Shown here piece by piece: positions 45,601 through 56,752 of a stretch of 64,000 bases of DNA. The stretch is from Struthio camelus (taxonomy: Eukaryota > Chordata > Aves > Struthioniformes > Struthionidae), in contig NC_090953.1 of the NCBI RefSeq assembly GCF_040807025.1, forward strand, positions 24,040,997-24,104,996, in the 5' to 3' direction. Made by a program: the position numbers and the translations under genes. The notes below the pieces were generated by a model. The model was not told the origin of the DNA. It did not search any database and saw only the letters and a program-made list of their open reading frames with translations. Position 1 is the first letter of the stretch; every line of letters starts with the position of its first letter.

Positions 45601-48600
45601 GAAATCAGGTGGCCAGAGAAACAGTGTTTCCCAGGAGCAGGTTGAAAGTTGAGGATAGCTCAGGGGAGCCCCCGGCCCAGCTGGGAGAAAACGTGCCTCA
45701 GTCCTGCTCCATGCACGTCCCCATCCAATACATAGAGGAGGCACCCATATGGGACCTGAGGACAGGGCTGCTGGCATCTCACATATCCAGCTCAGCATTC
45801 GAGCAGCACAGGCCACAGCCAGGTTGCCTCTGCACCCAGCTGTGAGCCTCCTCATCATGACAGGGAAGGGACTAGACCCACCGGTAGCAATATTTGGGGG
45901 AGATGCAGGGCTAGTCTCTAACAGAGAGAACTGAATTCAAGGGGAGACCCTGGCAGGGAAGGAGAGAGAAAGAGATGCTCCACCACGGACAAAAGTATGA
46001 TGGGAGACAATCCCACTCTTTGGGGAAGGGCGCAGGGACACCCCCACCCTCCGTCTCTCACCTGCCACTTGCAGCATCACAGCCGCGCTGCTGTAGTTGC
46101 TGACCCAGACGAAGCAGGTGAAGCTGCCTTCGTCGGAGATCTCCACACGCCGGAGCAGCAGGGAGACGTTGCCCTGGGCCAGCTGGTCGTAGAAGAGGGC
46201 CGTGCGGTTGGCGTAGCCTCCCCCCTGGTCAGCCAGCTGGTCCTTGCCACCAGAGAAGCTGTGGACCAAGCGCTTGGTGTCCGTCAGCTGCCAGATGAGG
46301 GTCAGGTCGTTCAGGCTGAAATTGGCCTCAGGGGAGAAGGCGCAGTGCAGGGTGGCATCTCGGCCAAACAGAGCCACCACTGGCTCATCCGGGACCTGGA
46401 TATCCATGGCACCTGCAGGAGGGTGGCAAGAGAGCAAAAGCACATGTTGATGAGACCCCTAGAAACACTTCCCTCGCTCCTGGTTTATATCTCAGCAGAA
46501 AGGCCTGAGACGGGAGAGAACCTGCAAAAGATGGGTTAGCTTCCTCTTCTGCAGGAGCGGGGGGAAGAAGAGGGGAGCTCACACCCATCTCCAGGGCCTC
46601 AGAGCAGGACTTCCCACCCTCTCCCATCCCTGCTGAGGTTACACTCCTCCATCTGCACCAGCCCCGCTCTGCTGCACTGAGCTTTTTGCAGGATTGTTCT
46701 GCAGAGGCGGAGGACACCTGCAAAAGGCAGCTACCTCTGGGCAGGAGCAGCACAGCCTCCCAGAAGCACACAGCGACCGCTTACGGCAGGCGGGAAGAGC
46801 CAGGCTGCAGGAACGGATGACACGCCGCCGACCGAAGCTGCAAGGCGCCTGGGATTCCCGCTCTACGACGATGCCCGCAGAAGAGATCGGAGCGCAGCCA
46901 GCATCTCCAAACCCTTCCCCAGCATCGATTCCCAGAAAGGCTCATGCCGCTGCCATCCAGTCCTCACGCATACCGGCGGCCAGAGAAACCTGCACCCCGC
47001 GGGGAGCCTGGCCTCGCGGGGGAGCCCCGACCGGGGGGAGCCAGGCAGGCTGCATGGCACATCCCAAACCTTGGGTATTGCTGCCCTCAGCTGTCCAAGA
47101 GCAGCAACCGCTGCTTCTCGCGATCACAGCTCTGCAGACGGGGCTGGCAGGGAGCAGCCGGGGACACCCAAACCTGGAGCCACCCCGCAGCTCTGCTGAG
47201 GCTCGCCTGGCTGTTTACAGCTCTGACTCCCTACCTTGCTGACGTGCCCGCAGTTCGTGCCGCAGCCTTTCCCGTCGGCTCGGCAAAATCGTTAGCACCG
47301 TGCCCGGCAGCACACGAGCCGTCTCCCCACACGCTCCTGTCCCCAGAGGCGACGAGGGCACAGCCCCTCCTCAGCCCTGGCCCTCGGCAGCTGCAGATAG
47401 GTTATGCATTTCGGTAGGGCCTAGAGGCCACCCTGACAGCAGGCCACGCATCAGACTGAGATAAAGTAGGCAATCGCTGAGGTCTCCAGGTGACGGAGGG
47501 TCTAACCCCTGGGCTGGAAGACTTGGGACTGCCTCCACCGCGGCCCAGAGGCTGCTGCAAAGCGTGGTGGGCGCAAACGGGCAGAAAACACAGCGGAGGG
47601 AGGTTTCAGAGGAGGGAGAGTGCGGCGCGGGGACACCTTGGGGGTGGGCGCCGCGGGCGGCAGGAGTTCAGGGCAGGCCCGGGAGACGAGGCCGCCCGCG
47701 CCTGGACGTCGCACAAAGCTGGCTTCTCTGCAGGACGGGCAGGCAGCGTAGCGGCGTCAAGAGGGTGAGAACAGCAGCCCTCTGAAAGCCCCCTTACCCC
47801 ACGAACCACAGCCCGGCCGGAGGGGTGGCTGCGGGGACCCGCTTCGCACAGAGACCAGCGTCCCGCAGAAAAGCCAGCTCTGGGTGCCACCACCGGTCTC
47901 GCAGGCGCTAGGTGGCACCAGCACTCCAGCGCGATGCCAACCTGCCGCTGCACCCGGACCCGACGCCAACCGCGCCGCGGTGCAACGCCAACCCCACCTC
48001 TGCGTCAAGGTGCGCACCGTGCCGCGGAGCGATGCCCACCACGCCGCTTTGTCAGGGCACGACGCCAGCTCCGCCACGCCGGGGCTGCACGCTGCGTCGC
48101 CTCCTGGGCCCTCTGCCCTCCGCACCGGCCTCGAACGGCTTACGCAGCCTGCGGCCAGCTCGCGCTGCGATGCGCCCCAGCCAGGCACCTCTGCCACCCG
48201 CAGCCAAGCCCCGCTGGTCCACCAGCGCCGCTCAGCCCAACGCGCAAGCTCCCCCTTGCGCCTGTGGCACTTGCTGAGCTGGCTACGGTTCACTGCGGAG
48301 GTGCAGATCTGACCCCCAGGCCCTCGCAGCCTCGCAGGATTTTCCCAGAGGATTTCGCTCTCCCCATCCCTGGGACCGGTCCGGGGGTCTCCCACAGGCA
48401 ACGGGCACCAACGCCCTCCAAAGCAGAGCCAGGGAGAACATCAGTGCTTGTGTTCACCGGTTCCCTCCTAATCCCCCCCAAGCTGCTAACAAGGCAGGAG
48501 GAAAGGGCAAAAAGCTCGTTTCAGCCCAGGGGAGGAGGACTGTGGGTATATCCGCATCTAGGTTTCACACTCCGATCTCAACAACCTTTCCAGGATAGAG

Positions 48601-49824
48601 CAAAGCCACTACCTACAGCAAACACCTCACTAGGGACGAGGGCAGCGACATCCACCACGAGACACTTCGCACCCAAGGAGGGAAGATGAAGAGGAGCCGC
48701 GTGAAGGACGACAGTACGAGAGGAGCACAGGAGGGATGCGGGAAGGAGCTGGGTCAGATGAAACCTGCCAGCGAAGGCAGACAAGCAGACAAGTCCTTCG
48801 CAGAGTCCAGAACGGCTTTCGGGCAGCCAGCCTGGTTCCTGGCAGACTCGACAGCGCCGCGTTCACCTCCAGCTAATAATAAACGCCAGCCCGTTTCAGG
48901 AGCGTTATCTAGCCTGGCTGTAACTGCTGCCGGCTGGGGAACATCCCAAAAGGACTCAGTCCCCGCGCAGAGCGGACGTCACGCTCCCAGGCTGCGGCGT
49001 TACACGTGGGTGCTGCAGCCTCCCAGCGGTACGCCTCAGGCTCGCCGCATACGGTACTCAGGGAGACTGTGTTAGGGCCAGGGCCGAGAGCAAAATCCCC
49101 TCGGCACCAATCCACAGCCAGGCTGCAGGAACGGGCCGTCCCACCGCCGGTGGCCGCGAGCGGGTTGGGACGCGAGAGCCCACGCTCCCGAGGCACAAGC
49201 AAAGAGGTCTCCAGAGCTGCCGGCGATGGTGCTCGTCCCAGCGCCGCGGGCACGGGGATCGCGGCTCCGGGCAGCATCAGCACCGGCAGCACAGCGAAGG
49301 GCTCTGGGGGCCTGGCCAGGGCGCCGCGTCCCTCTCTGCAAGCGGTCACACGCTGCTGGTAGGTCCCAAGAGCTGCAATGCACGGGGACGGAGCCAGGAG
49401 CAGAGGCGATTAACAGACCGCGTTAATTTACCCGGCCGTGCCTTCGTCGTTCAGCTGCAACACGCGCCCGGTGGCGCCCCTTGCCGAGGGGCGAGCCGGC
49501 AGGCCGGGGCACCTGCGTGCAGCAGAAACCCAGCACGTACCCGAGACCGTGCCCGTCTCGCAGGGCGCTTGCGTGAGGCCGGAGGGCTGCGAAACTGCAA
49601 GGAAGGTCAGGCGCCCTCCCTCGCAAGCAGAAAGGCCTTGGGCACTGCCTCCCGGCGAGCCGGCCGCGGGTCTAAGGCAGCTCCTCGGGACGAACATCGC
49701 GTTGGGGACGGACGTCTCCTTCGGAGCGGCGACAGGCAGCCCAGGCTCCCAGGCCGACCCCAACGCCCCACTCACCCGCCAGGCTGAACGCCAGCGCTCC
49801 TAGGACGAGCGACGGGCAGAGCAT
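36618..49824 (-). CDS. CD276: CD276 (B7-H3) immune ligand, coding part lacking its last exon
   Basis: CD276 is a B7-family type I membrane ligand that modulates T-cell responses. Coding exons on the minus strand are 49824-49776 (signal), 46412-46062 (IgV), 45380-45084 (IgC), 41101-40961 (transmembrane), 37227-37186 and 36653-36618 (cytoplasmic). All joins are GT-AG and phase 1, giving 305 codons. The IgV domain carries [12 protein letters not shown], Cys40 and Cys116, [15 protein letters not shown] and DEGSFTCFV. The IgC domain carries [36 protein letters not shown] and [12 protein letters not shown]. The transmembrane exon has [19 protein letters not shown] then KKIRQS. These motifs leave little doubt of identity. 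Only one V-C pair is present, as in the two-Ig form (316 aa in human). The expected short last exon (human ends DDGQEIA) was not found. Six N-glycosylation sequons are visible (N47, N85, N98, N122, N179, N183). Confidence 0.95.
37186..37227 (-). CDS. CD276: CD276 exon 6 (acidic cytoplasmic exon)
   Basis: The acceptor is TTTTATTTTGCAG| and the donor is ACAG|GTAGGT. This 42-nt micro-exon encodes [14 protein letters not shown], the counterpart of the human acidic stretch that ends EGSKT. Size, phase and the terminal KT support the call. Confidence 0.88.
38972..38999. repeat. (AAAAT)n microsatellite
   Basis: AAAATAAAATAAAATAAATG-type run in CD276 intron 5. Confidence 0.85.
39328..39344. repeat. 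Poly-T (17)
   Basis: Simple T run in CD276 intron 5. Confidence 0.85.
39480..41560. promoter_or_regulatory. CpG-rich patches around CD276 transmembrane exon
   Basis: CpG density is high from about 39.5 to 40.1 kb and again from 40.3 to 41.5 kb around the transmembrane exon. The first patch contains a YY1-like CCATGGCGGC at 39703-39712. Intragenic islands of this kind are common on GC-rich avian chromosomes. No separate gene is recognised. Confidence 0.35.
40961..41101 (-). CDS. CD276: CD276 exon 5 (stalk and transmembrane segment)
   Basis: The acceptor is TTCTTCCCTCCAG| and the donor is AATGCAG|GTAACG. The 141-nt exon encodes a short stalk GQHLAFPAV, a transmembrane helix (about residues 241-264), basic residues QKKIRQ and a run of five glutamates ending ENAG. 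Human CD276 has the same order (ALWVTVGL...KIKQSCEEENAG). Confidence 0.94.
41590..41720. promoter_or_regulatory. AT-rich block in CD276 intron 4
   Basis: A TGAGTCA AP-1-type site (41593-41599) is followed by AT-rich sequence with CATTAACC, TAAATAATTGCGC and TAATAATTTCAAATTG. It sits 500 bp upstream of the transmembrane exon inside CpG-rich DNA. Confidence 0.35.
43455..43570. promoter_or_regulatory. AT-rich block with TATA-like sites in CD276 intron 4
   Basis: Contains GATAATTAAACACTAATTAATG, then GGTTATAAAG near 43513 and CCTATAAAAGC near 43535 on the plus strand. Two TATA-like boxes about 20 bp apart could mark a cryptic plus-strand promoter. No open frame of note follows. Confidence 0.25.
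45084..45380 (-). CDS. CD276: CD276 exon 4 (IgC domain)
   Basis: The acceptor is TCCCTTTCAG| and the donor is ATCACGG|GTGAGC. The 297-nt exon (99 codons, phase 1-1) encodes one C-set domain with cysteines in AVTCHAS and YSCLV and near-identity to the human motifs LFDVHSVL and LVRNPVLQQ. Two sequons, NIT and NVT, lie close together. Confidence 0.95.
45381..46061 (-). other. CD276 intron 3
   Basis: 680-bp intron between the IgV and IgC exons. Nothing else recognised. Confidence 0.8.
46062..46412 (-). CDS. CD276: CD276 exon 3 (IgV domain)
   Basis: The acceptor is CCTCCTGCAG| and the donor is GTGGCAG|GTGAGA. The 351-nt exon (117 codons, phase 1-1) encodes one V-set domain with canonical cysteines in LHCAFSP and FTCFV. 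The strand C tryptophan in LIWQLTDTK is present. Compared with human, four extra residues (LADQ) sit in the KDQ loop, and the FG loop reads WVSNYSS instead of SIRDFGS. Confidence 0.95.
47580..49400. other. CpG-rich DNA in CD276 intron 2
   Basis: GC-rich intron sequence with the degenerate 30-bp repeat at 47.93-48.13 kb and several chance open frames on both strands (up to 251 codons, Arg/Pro/Ala-rich). No splice-flanked exon with a recognisable domain was found. Confidence 0.5.
47930..48130. repeat. Degenerate minisatellite, about 30-bp unit
   Basis: Diverged units begin with a GAYGCCAACC-like core (for example at 47931, 47963, 48029 and 48061) and carry CGCCGC-type tails. It lies in CD276 intron 2. 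Copies differ enough that the period is only approximate. Confidence 0.45.
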
Positions 49825-49893
49825 CCTCGGTGCAAGCAAGGCCCCGGCGTCCCGGACGAGGGGAATCTCCTCTCTCGCGGCAGCTGCCCTGAG
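49776..49893 (-). CDS. CD276: CD276 exon 2 (5' UTR end, signal peptide)
   Basis: The acceptor follows a long pyrimidine tract ending TTTTTCTTCAG| and the donor is GCGG|GTGAGT. The exon spans 118 nt, with 69 nt of 5' UTR and then ATG at 49824-49822. It encodes [17 protein letters not shown], which resembles the end of the human signal peptide (LGALWFCLTG). The frame is open above the ATG, but no upstream in-frame ATG occurs in this exon or in the proposed exon 1, so this start is chosen. Confidence 0.88.
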
Positions 49894-49899
49894 CTGAAG

Positions 49900-52300
49900 A
49901 AAAACAGAGCAAAACAGTGAAACGGCGAGCGATCCCAGCGGGAACGAGAGGCAGAGAGCACGAGGCCGGCAACCGGCATCCTGGAAGGGAAGAGGCCCGT
50001 GGGCCCGCCGGCCTGCCACCCTTCCTCTCCGCTTGCACCGAGCTGATTTCAAGGAAGCCTCCGGCCACCCCTGCGCTGCCAACGACCCCTCTCCCAGCGG
50101 CCGGGCGCCGCGGCCGCCCGGAGCAGCCGCCGCGGGCCGGCCTTCCTCCCGCCGGAGGGAGCCTGCTTCAGAGCCGGGCAGCTCTGCCGCCTGAACGGGG
50201 GCCGACCGCTCGGCGGGCGCCCGCGCTGCCTCCCAGAGCCGGGACGTCCCGGGCCCCAACTCGCCCCGCTCGGGCGCCCGGCCTCGGGAACGGCGGCCCC
50301 GCTGGCGCCCCGTCTCGCTCCCGCCAGCCGTTCGCCCTCCGGCTGCAAGGCCGCGGCCGGCCGAGGGTTGTTCGCCTCCAGCCGGGCTCCTCGGCCAGCC
50401 GAGGGGCGGTCGCTTAACGTGCATCAGCTGGAGCACGTCCGAGCGCTGCCTGCGGCGAGCCAGCGGGCTCGGAGCCGGCGCTCGTGCCAGAGCCGCTTGG
50501 CTGGTAGCCGAGGAGGAGGCCGGTCTCCGCGAGGCCGGCGCGCCTCCCGCCTCTCCGCTCCGCTTCTCCTCCCCGCTCGGTTTCCAGGAGGTGCCTCTCG
50601 GGGCTCTGCCCCGCAGCGTTTGCCGCTCGCCCTCTCCGTCCCGCGAGCGGCAGCGCCGACAAGCCCGCTCGCAGCGCCCCAAAACGGCTCGGAGCGTTGT
50701 CAGGTTTGCGGGTTCCCGGCTCCGGGCGCCCGCCACGCTCACCTCTCACGGCATGAAAACTTCCAGCCCGGCCTACGAAGGCTGAAGCTGCCTCCAAAGA
50801 TGGGGAACGAAACGGGAGGGAGCGTCCCGCAGCCGGAGGAGGAGGAGGAGGAGGAGGAGAGGCGAGGGGCAGGCCGCCCGGCGCCGGCCGCCCCCCCCGC
50901 CGCGGCCCTCCCCGCTTGGCCGAGACGGCGCAGGACCCCGCGTGACCCGCGAGCGCGCGGCGGCTCCGCAAGAGGCTCCGGGCGGCAGCCAGCGCTCGCA
51001 GAGCCTCTCCCTGCAAAACCGGGGACGTCCCCACCAGCTCCGGCCTCCCGGAGGACCGCCGGCCCCGGCACCCCGGGGACTGCCAGGAGCTCCCGCGCCG
51101 CCGGGTGACAAACACCCTCGGAGGTCCCCGCACCCTCCCCAGGTCCCCGCAAGGCCCCTCCGCTGCTCCCCTGGAGTTCGGCATCTGCCCCCCGCCCTCG
51201 CCGGGGGCGCGGAAGGGTGCAACCCACCGCCGGGGTGCCCCAGCAGCACCCCAAATTGGCTACGTTCAGGAGATCCTCCTTCCGCGACGGCCGCTCAGCC
51301 ACGGACGCCGGCGTTGGCGTGCTCCGGTCTCTCCCGCCGCCGGACCCTGCGAGGCGGCTCACCAGAGCAACGAGTTCGGAAGGTCTCAGCCCTCCCTCCC
51401 CATCAGGCCCAAGCGGCATGGAGCTGGAGCCAGCCCCACAGCGGGGGCCGCAAAGCCCCGTTGCAAAGGCCTGAGCGAAAACCAGAGGGGCAGAGGCTGC
51501 AAGCTCCGCTCCCCCCCACCCCTTCAACGCCAGATGCTTTTCCAGGCAGAAAACGGCTGCAGCCAGCGATTTCTTCCCCCGAAAAATTTCAGCTCCCTCC
51601 GAATGCACAGTCGCACCCCTCCTAAACGCAACACCGGCGGGCTCAGGCTCCGGGCGGGCGTCTCCGCGCGTCCCGGCGCCAGCGCCGGCCGGGAAGCGCT
51701 GAGCACAGGGGGCCCAGGCGCCGCTCCGCTCCCGTGAAAGGGGCTATTCACCCGGGCCGGCGGCGCTGCCAAGGCCCAGCTGCAGCCTGGCCGCTCGGCG
51801 GGTCGCGGCGCGGCACCCAGGCCCGGCGGGACGGGGCCCCCCGCGCCCGCCCCGGCGCTTCTCACCGTTTTCGGGCACGGCGCTCGACCGAAGGGACGCT
51901 TGCCGCTTGCTTCGCGCGCCCTGAGCGACGGGCGTCCGCCCGCCCCTCGCGGTCAGGCGAAAGCAGCCTCAACGCCTTCCCAGGGACCGGCATCCGACTG
52001 CGCTCGGTCCCCGGGAGGGAAGGCAGAAGGTCTTTGAAGGGCGGGCGCGAGCCCGGCGCGGAGAGGCGGGGGGCAGCCCCGCAGCCCGCGCGAACGGCGG
52101 CCACGGCGCCCGGGACAGCCGCTGCCCCCGGGGATCCACAGCTGGTCCCCAGCTGCCCCCAGCACCCAAAGACCTGGGCACCAGCCCCATACGGATAAAA
52201 CGCCAATGCAAGACCCCAACAGACCTTCAAAGCTCCGGCTCCCCCCTTCCCGAGCTCAGGCCGCGACTCCCACCTAGCCGCCTTCGCTGCCCAGGCGGTG
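49900..52300. promoter_or_regulatory. CpG island abutting CD276 exon 2
   Basis: A continuous CpG-dense stretch begins right above the exon 2 acceptor and runs about 2.4 kb into intron 1. The position suggests an alternative CD276 promoter that would still use the same first ATG. Long frames on both strands (up to 356 codons) have no recognisable domain. Confidence 0.45.
50836..50859. repeat. (GGA)n trinucleotide repeat
   Basis: About eight GGA units in the CpG-rich part of CD276 intron 1, close to exon 2. Confidence 0.9.
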
Positions 52301-55300
52301 GGGAAGCCGAGCGGCAAGAGGATGGCAGGCGTGCGCTGGGCACGCGCGCAGCGCGGCACCCGGAGGCTCCAGCAACGCGTGGAGCATCTCCACTCCTGGG
52401 CCACCCAGCCTTGGAGCCCTCTCTCCCAATCAAACGTTACAGCCGAGGCAGGTTTGCCCAGGGGAAGAGGAGAAGCAACGCCTGAAGATCTCCAAGCACT
52501 CAACCAAAGGACCGTCGAGGGGAAACCGGGGCACGGACCGGCCACCCGATGCGCCTGACGTCACCCTGCGGTCTTCTAGAAATAGAAGCCGTCTCATTGC
52601 CCTCCTGAAGTCCTGGCCGCTCGCCCCCGCTGCCTCGTGCCCCGCAGCTGCCCCACTTTCCACCCATTACCTAGCAATTGTGGTTGCTGGGGGAGAGCGG
52701 AGCTGACCGTCTGCTCTCCTTCCTCTCGAAGCACGAGGCTCCTTGTGGGAAAGCAAATGGCCGGGTTGAGCTCTTTAATCACCTCCCTGCCTGCTGCTGA
52801 GGACAGCCTTTTCCTAAGCAGGCGAGCGGAGCGCCAGCCCCGGTGCCAAACCTCGAGCAGACAGGAAGGGAGGAAGTCACGGTGGGAGAGGGTGAGGGGG
52901 CACCCGAACGTCACGCTCGGCTGCCCCGGCAGCTCCGCGCAAGGGAAGGGAAACGGTGAGTCACCTCCCTCAAGCTTGCGCTTGGAGCTCTTTCCTTTTC
53001 CACAGATTTTCACCAGCGGATGCAGACGGCAAACGCTCCGGCTTGCAGAAGTGGGGCAGCATACCCACTTGGAGAGCTGGGAGCAACATGCTGGAGGCTA
53101 AACACGGGGATCAGCTGCAGGAGATCTGGTGCCTGTTCCCAGCTCTCCTCCTGGTTTGGGAAAGTCGCTATGCCTCCCCCGCCTCAGTTTCCCCACCTGG
53201 GGCTTTGAAACAGAGAAGACACAGTGGAATGGGGTCACTGGGGAGTCAAATCATCCCTAGAGTCCCTTTCCCAGCTCACTTCTCTGTTCACCAAGACAAA
53301 ACCAGCTGAAGGAGCACCTTCACATAGGGTGGAGGTTTTTTTTTCTTGCAAACACGCTAGCATAAATTAATTCTGGTGCCGCTACGACCCACACACAACA
53401 GAACTCCAAACCAAACTACATTTTTTGGCTATATAGCCTAAAAGTCTTGCTGGGTCCTCGCAAAGGGGAGAGCAGCACAACTCCGTGCTGCCAAAAACCT
53501 GAGCAAGACAGAGCTCTGGAAGGGCAGCCCCTGGTGGGATTAGGATTGGGATTTCCCCTTTGAGATCTCTGGGAGCCTACAAGCCCCACGAGAGGGGACA
53601 GGGTCTCAGAAGGACGCGTGACAAGCTGCAGGGACCCTCCCTGCTCCCTTGATTCTGTTTGTGCTGCGCAGAAGACAACAGTCTGGCCCACAGTGGTTCC
53701 TTCAGGAGGTCCAACATAGCTTGAAAACCAAGCCCCAGAGGCTTCCGGCTGGACACCCAGAACTACAGTCACTGGAGAACCGTTTGCCATAAAGATGGAG
53801 AAGAAAACATGGCCCAAGCCTATACAGGACTACAATAAACACCCAAGGAAGGAAAGAGCCCTCCATGGCTGGAGCACAGCCCCTACCCTCTGATATGGGC
53901 CTGAGCACATAAGCCTTTCCCATGACGGGATCATGCTTCGATACACGACGGGGGTTGGCGGACACCTCTGCTCACCCAGTCAAGCACCCGCCTGCACTGG
54001 CGCTGCACAGGGTGACAGCTCTCCAGGGCACCAGCAGAGGTCTGCCGCCCACCAGGACCCGCGGGCTGAGCCAGGCAATGGACGTAGCCACCAAAGTCCA
54101 CCCAGGCTTCACCCTGCCACAGAGAGCATACCCCAGCAGCGTCCCTAGACCTGCACGGCTCCCTCCCTGCTGCCGGGTGCAAAGCAAAGCCCCAGAGAGA
54201 TCTACACGTTGGTCACGGCCAGGAGAGCGCAACCCCTGCTCTCGCGCCTAAAACAGAGGAGGAAGGAGCAGAGGAAGGAAAAGCGCGGGAGTGGCTGTGG
54301 GCTGGGGAACCGGGGTCCCTAACCCTGTCTCTGGTTCTAGAAAAGGCCAGTCTCACCCTTCTGCGACTCAGGTCCCCTACTCCTGCAGAAATACAGCCCC
54401 GTTTCACACGGGCTCACCAACTCACGCCTCCGAGATACCGTGAAGCTGCAAGGAGCTGCAAGATCTCGCCTTGCCTGCGCCATCGCTGTTTCTCACGGCA
54501 CGAGACGTGAAGTTCACGTGTGCGTGTGTTAGGGTAATAAATTTCCAGCTTACGTATCCCGCATGTTGAAGGGTTTCCAGATGCACTACAGAGCGACACG
54601 CGATTTATTCTACACCAACACTCCCAGCCCGGAGGGGTACCCGCTCCAGCCTGCGGGATCTTCTGTGCTCTCAGCCACAGAGAGCACCCCCTCGGCCCGC
54701 GTGTGCAAGTCCACAGGCGCTTCAGCCCCGGGCGACATGGCCGAAAGCTGCGCCCTCCGCAAGGGGCTCTGCAGACCCTTGACCGGAGCGTCGGATGCAA
54801 GTGAAGGAGAAAAGGAAAAGGCCATTAGTGGCAACGCAGGGTAAATGAGAGAGGAATCGAGTCACTTAACCCCCAAAGACAAGTTTTCACATAGGTATTA
54901 AAAAAACCCTCCAAACAATCAGCAGGAGAGACCCCAGGCATCTCAGAGCCAGGCCACGACTGCTCCACGTCAAGTAGCAGCTAACGCTGGGAATGAACGA
55001 CTCCCTTGGAAAAGCTGTAAGCCAGGAGGGCCGAATCTGATCCTACAGAAACACAATGACTAATTAAGTCACGTTACAAAGCATATGTAAACAATTAACA
55101 ACCTGGGCAAGCAACATCTACAGAACATGTGACGGCTATTACAGAGGGACCGCAGGGAGCGTGCATCACTAATTCCTCACTCACTCTTCACCAACACACA
55201 GCAGAAAGGCCGCTTTTCAGAAACGTCCAGATGAGGAGCCGCCTCACAGTCCGAGAAGAGCTGAGGTGGAAGGAAAACCTCCAGAGGAACGGCATCCACA

Positions 55301-56505
55301 ACATCCGGGGCACGTCAGCCAACCACGGAAGCTGGCAGCGAGGCGCTGCTGACACCCGGCAGGAGATGCACGGTCTCCAACAGAAATCCGGCACACAACG
55401 TATCTCAAGTAAGCGTGCCCCAAGAGCAGAAGGTCCACAACGTTCGAGCTCCATCTGCAACACTTATTGCTGCAACCAAGGGGGAAGAAGCTGTCCTCAC
55501 GCCCAGGTCTGAAACGGACCCAGTTTTGGCAGGTCCCCAGGCAGAGGTCACTCACTGCTTGGCTTTCTCGCCACCGCCTCCCCAGGATTTACGCCAGTAA
55601 AGAGCCCCACGTTTGTTCTAGACCCAACAGTGATTTCACGCTCCAGAAAAAAAATCTTCCATCCATTTTTAGTTCCCACTCAACCTCTCACCAAGCAGCA
55701 GGAGAAGTGTTGGCAAGAAACATCCTGCTCCCAAACTGGAGCAAAGCGCATCCTAAAAGGAACGTGGCTCAGCAGAGGCACGTCCCGACTGTGCTTGAGA
55801 GGACGGGCGGAGAGACAGGGAGTGCAGGGATCTGGAAAGCTAATCTGTCCTCCGCCCAGGCTGGAGATATCAAGCACGATCTTTGGCAAAGGTGGCGGAA
55901 CGGAAGGGACAAATTATCCTTTTGTTCATCCTGAGAAAAGGGGAACAATTATTTCCTCCGCTCTGAGCTAATTTTTTTTGTCTCATCCAGTTTCACGCTA
56001 TGATTTTCTTAACTATACAAATTGAATACGGTGTTTAAAACTGGACATATTTATAAAGCAGACCCATCCAGGAAACCCCCCTGCCTTGCATCCGCCCCGC
56101 TCACCTCCGCCTTCGACCACCGCCTTCTCCCTACCCTCCCGCGGCGGCTCCCGAGCGCCTCCCGCTCTCCCGGCCCAGCCCCGCCGAAAGCGGCCTTTCC
56201 TCCCGGGCATCTCCAAGGTCTCCCACGGGGGCAGCCCCCCGCCTCGGGGACCGCGACGCCCCGTCCTCTCTCCCCCCTTCTCCGCAGGGGAGAGGGCGTG
56301 TGCCCCCATCTTTTGTTGCTTTGCTTGGCAGCCGGCCGGGGCGCCGCAGCGTCGAGCCAGCGCGCCGCCCCGAGGCGAGGGCAGGGAGAGCGGGACGGCT
56401 GCCCGCTCCCTGCTCGCGCAGCGCCCAGCACCGCGATGCGGCGCCAGCGCGCAGCCCCAGCGCTGGCAGTCGCTGACGTTTCCTGGAAGAGCCCCCCGGA
56501 GCCGT

Positions 56506-56557
56506 GGGCGAGGGCTGCGCGGGCAGGGCGAGGGCTGCGCGGGCAGGGCGAGGGCTG
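56506..56557. repeat. 20-bp tandem repeat
   Basis: About 2.6 copies of the 20-bp unit GGGCAGGGCGAGGGCTGCGC lie in the CpG island within CD276 intron 1. Confidence 0.8.
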
Positions 56558-56735
56558 GCACGCTCCGGCAAGCCCGGGCTCGGGCAGCACGAGGCCGGGG
56601 AGCCGAGGGGGAGCCCGTCGCCCTCGCTCGCCGCCAGCCGCCACCCACGCGCGACGCCAGGCCGACCCCGCCCACGCGCTGCGCCGCTCCAGGGGGCGGA
56701 GCCTCCTCGACAGCGGGGGGGAGGTAGGCGGCGGC

Positions 56736-56752
56736 GGGGGGGGGGGGGGGGG
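56736..56752. repeat. Poly-G tract (17 G)
   Basis: An uninterrupted run of G lies about 160 nt inside the first CD276 intron. It is a poly-C tract on the transcribed strand sense. Confidence 0.9.

Larger units (their letters stand above)
46413..49775 (-). other. CD276 intron 2
   Basis: Intron between the signal-peptide and IgV exons. The right half is CpG-rich and holds the degenerate 30-bp repeat. The left part (46.4-47.5 kb) shows nothing specific. Confidence 0.7.
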
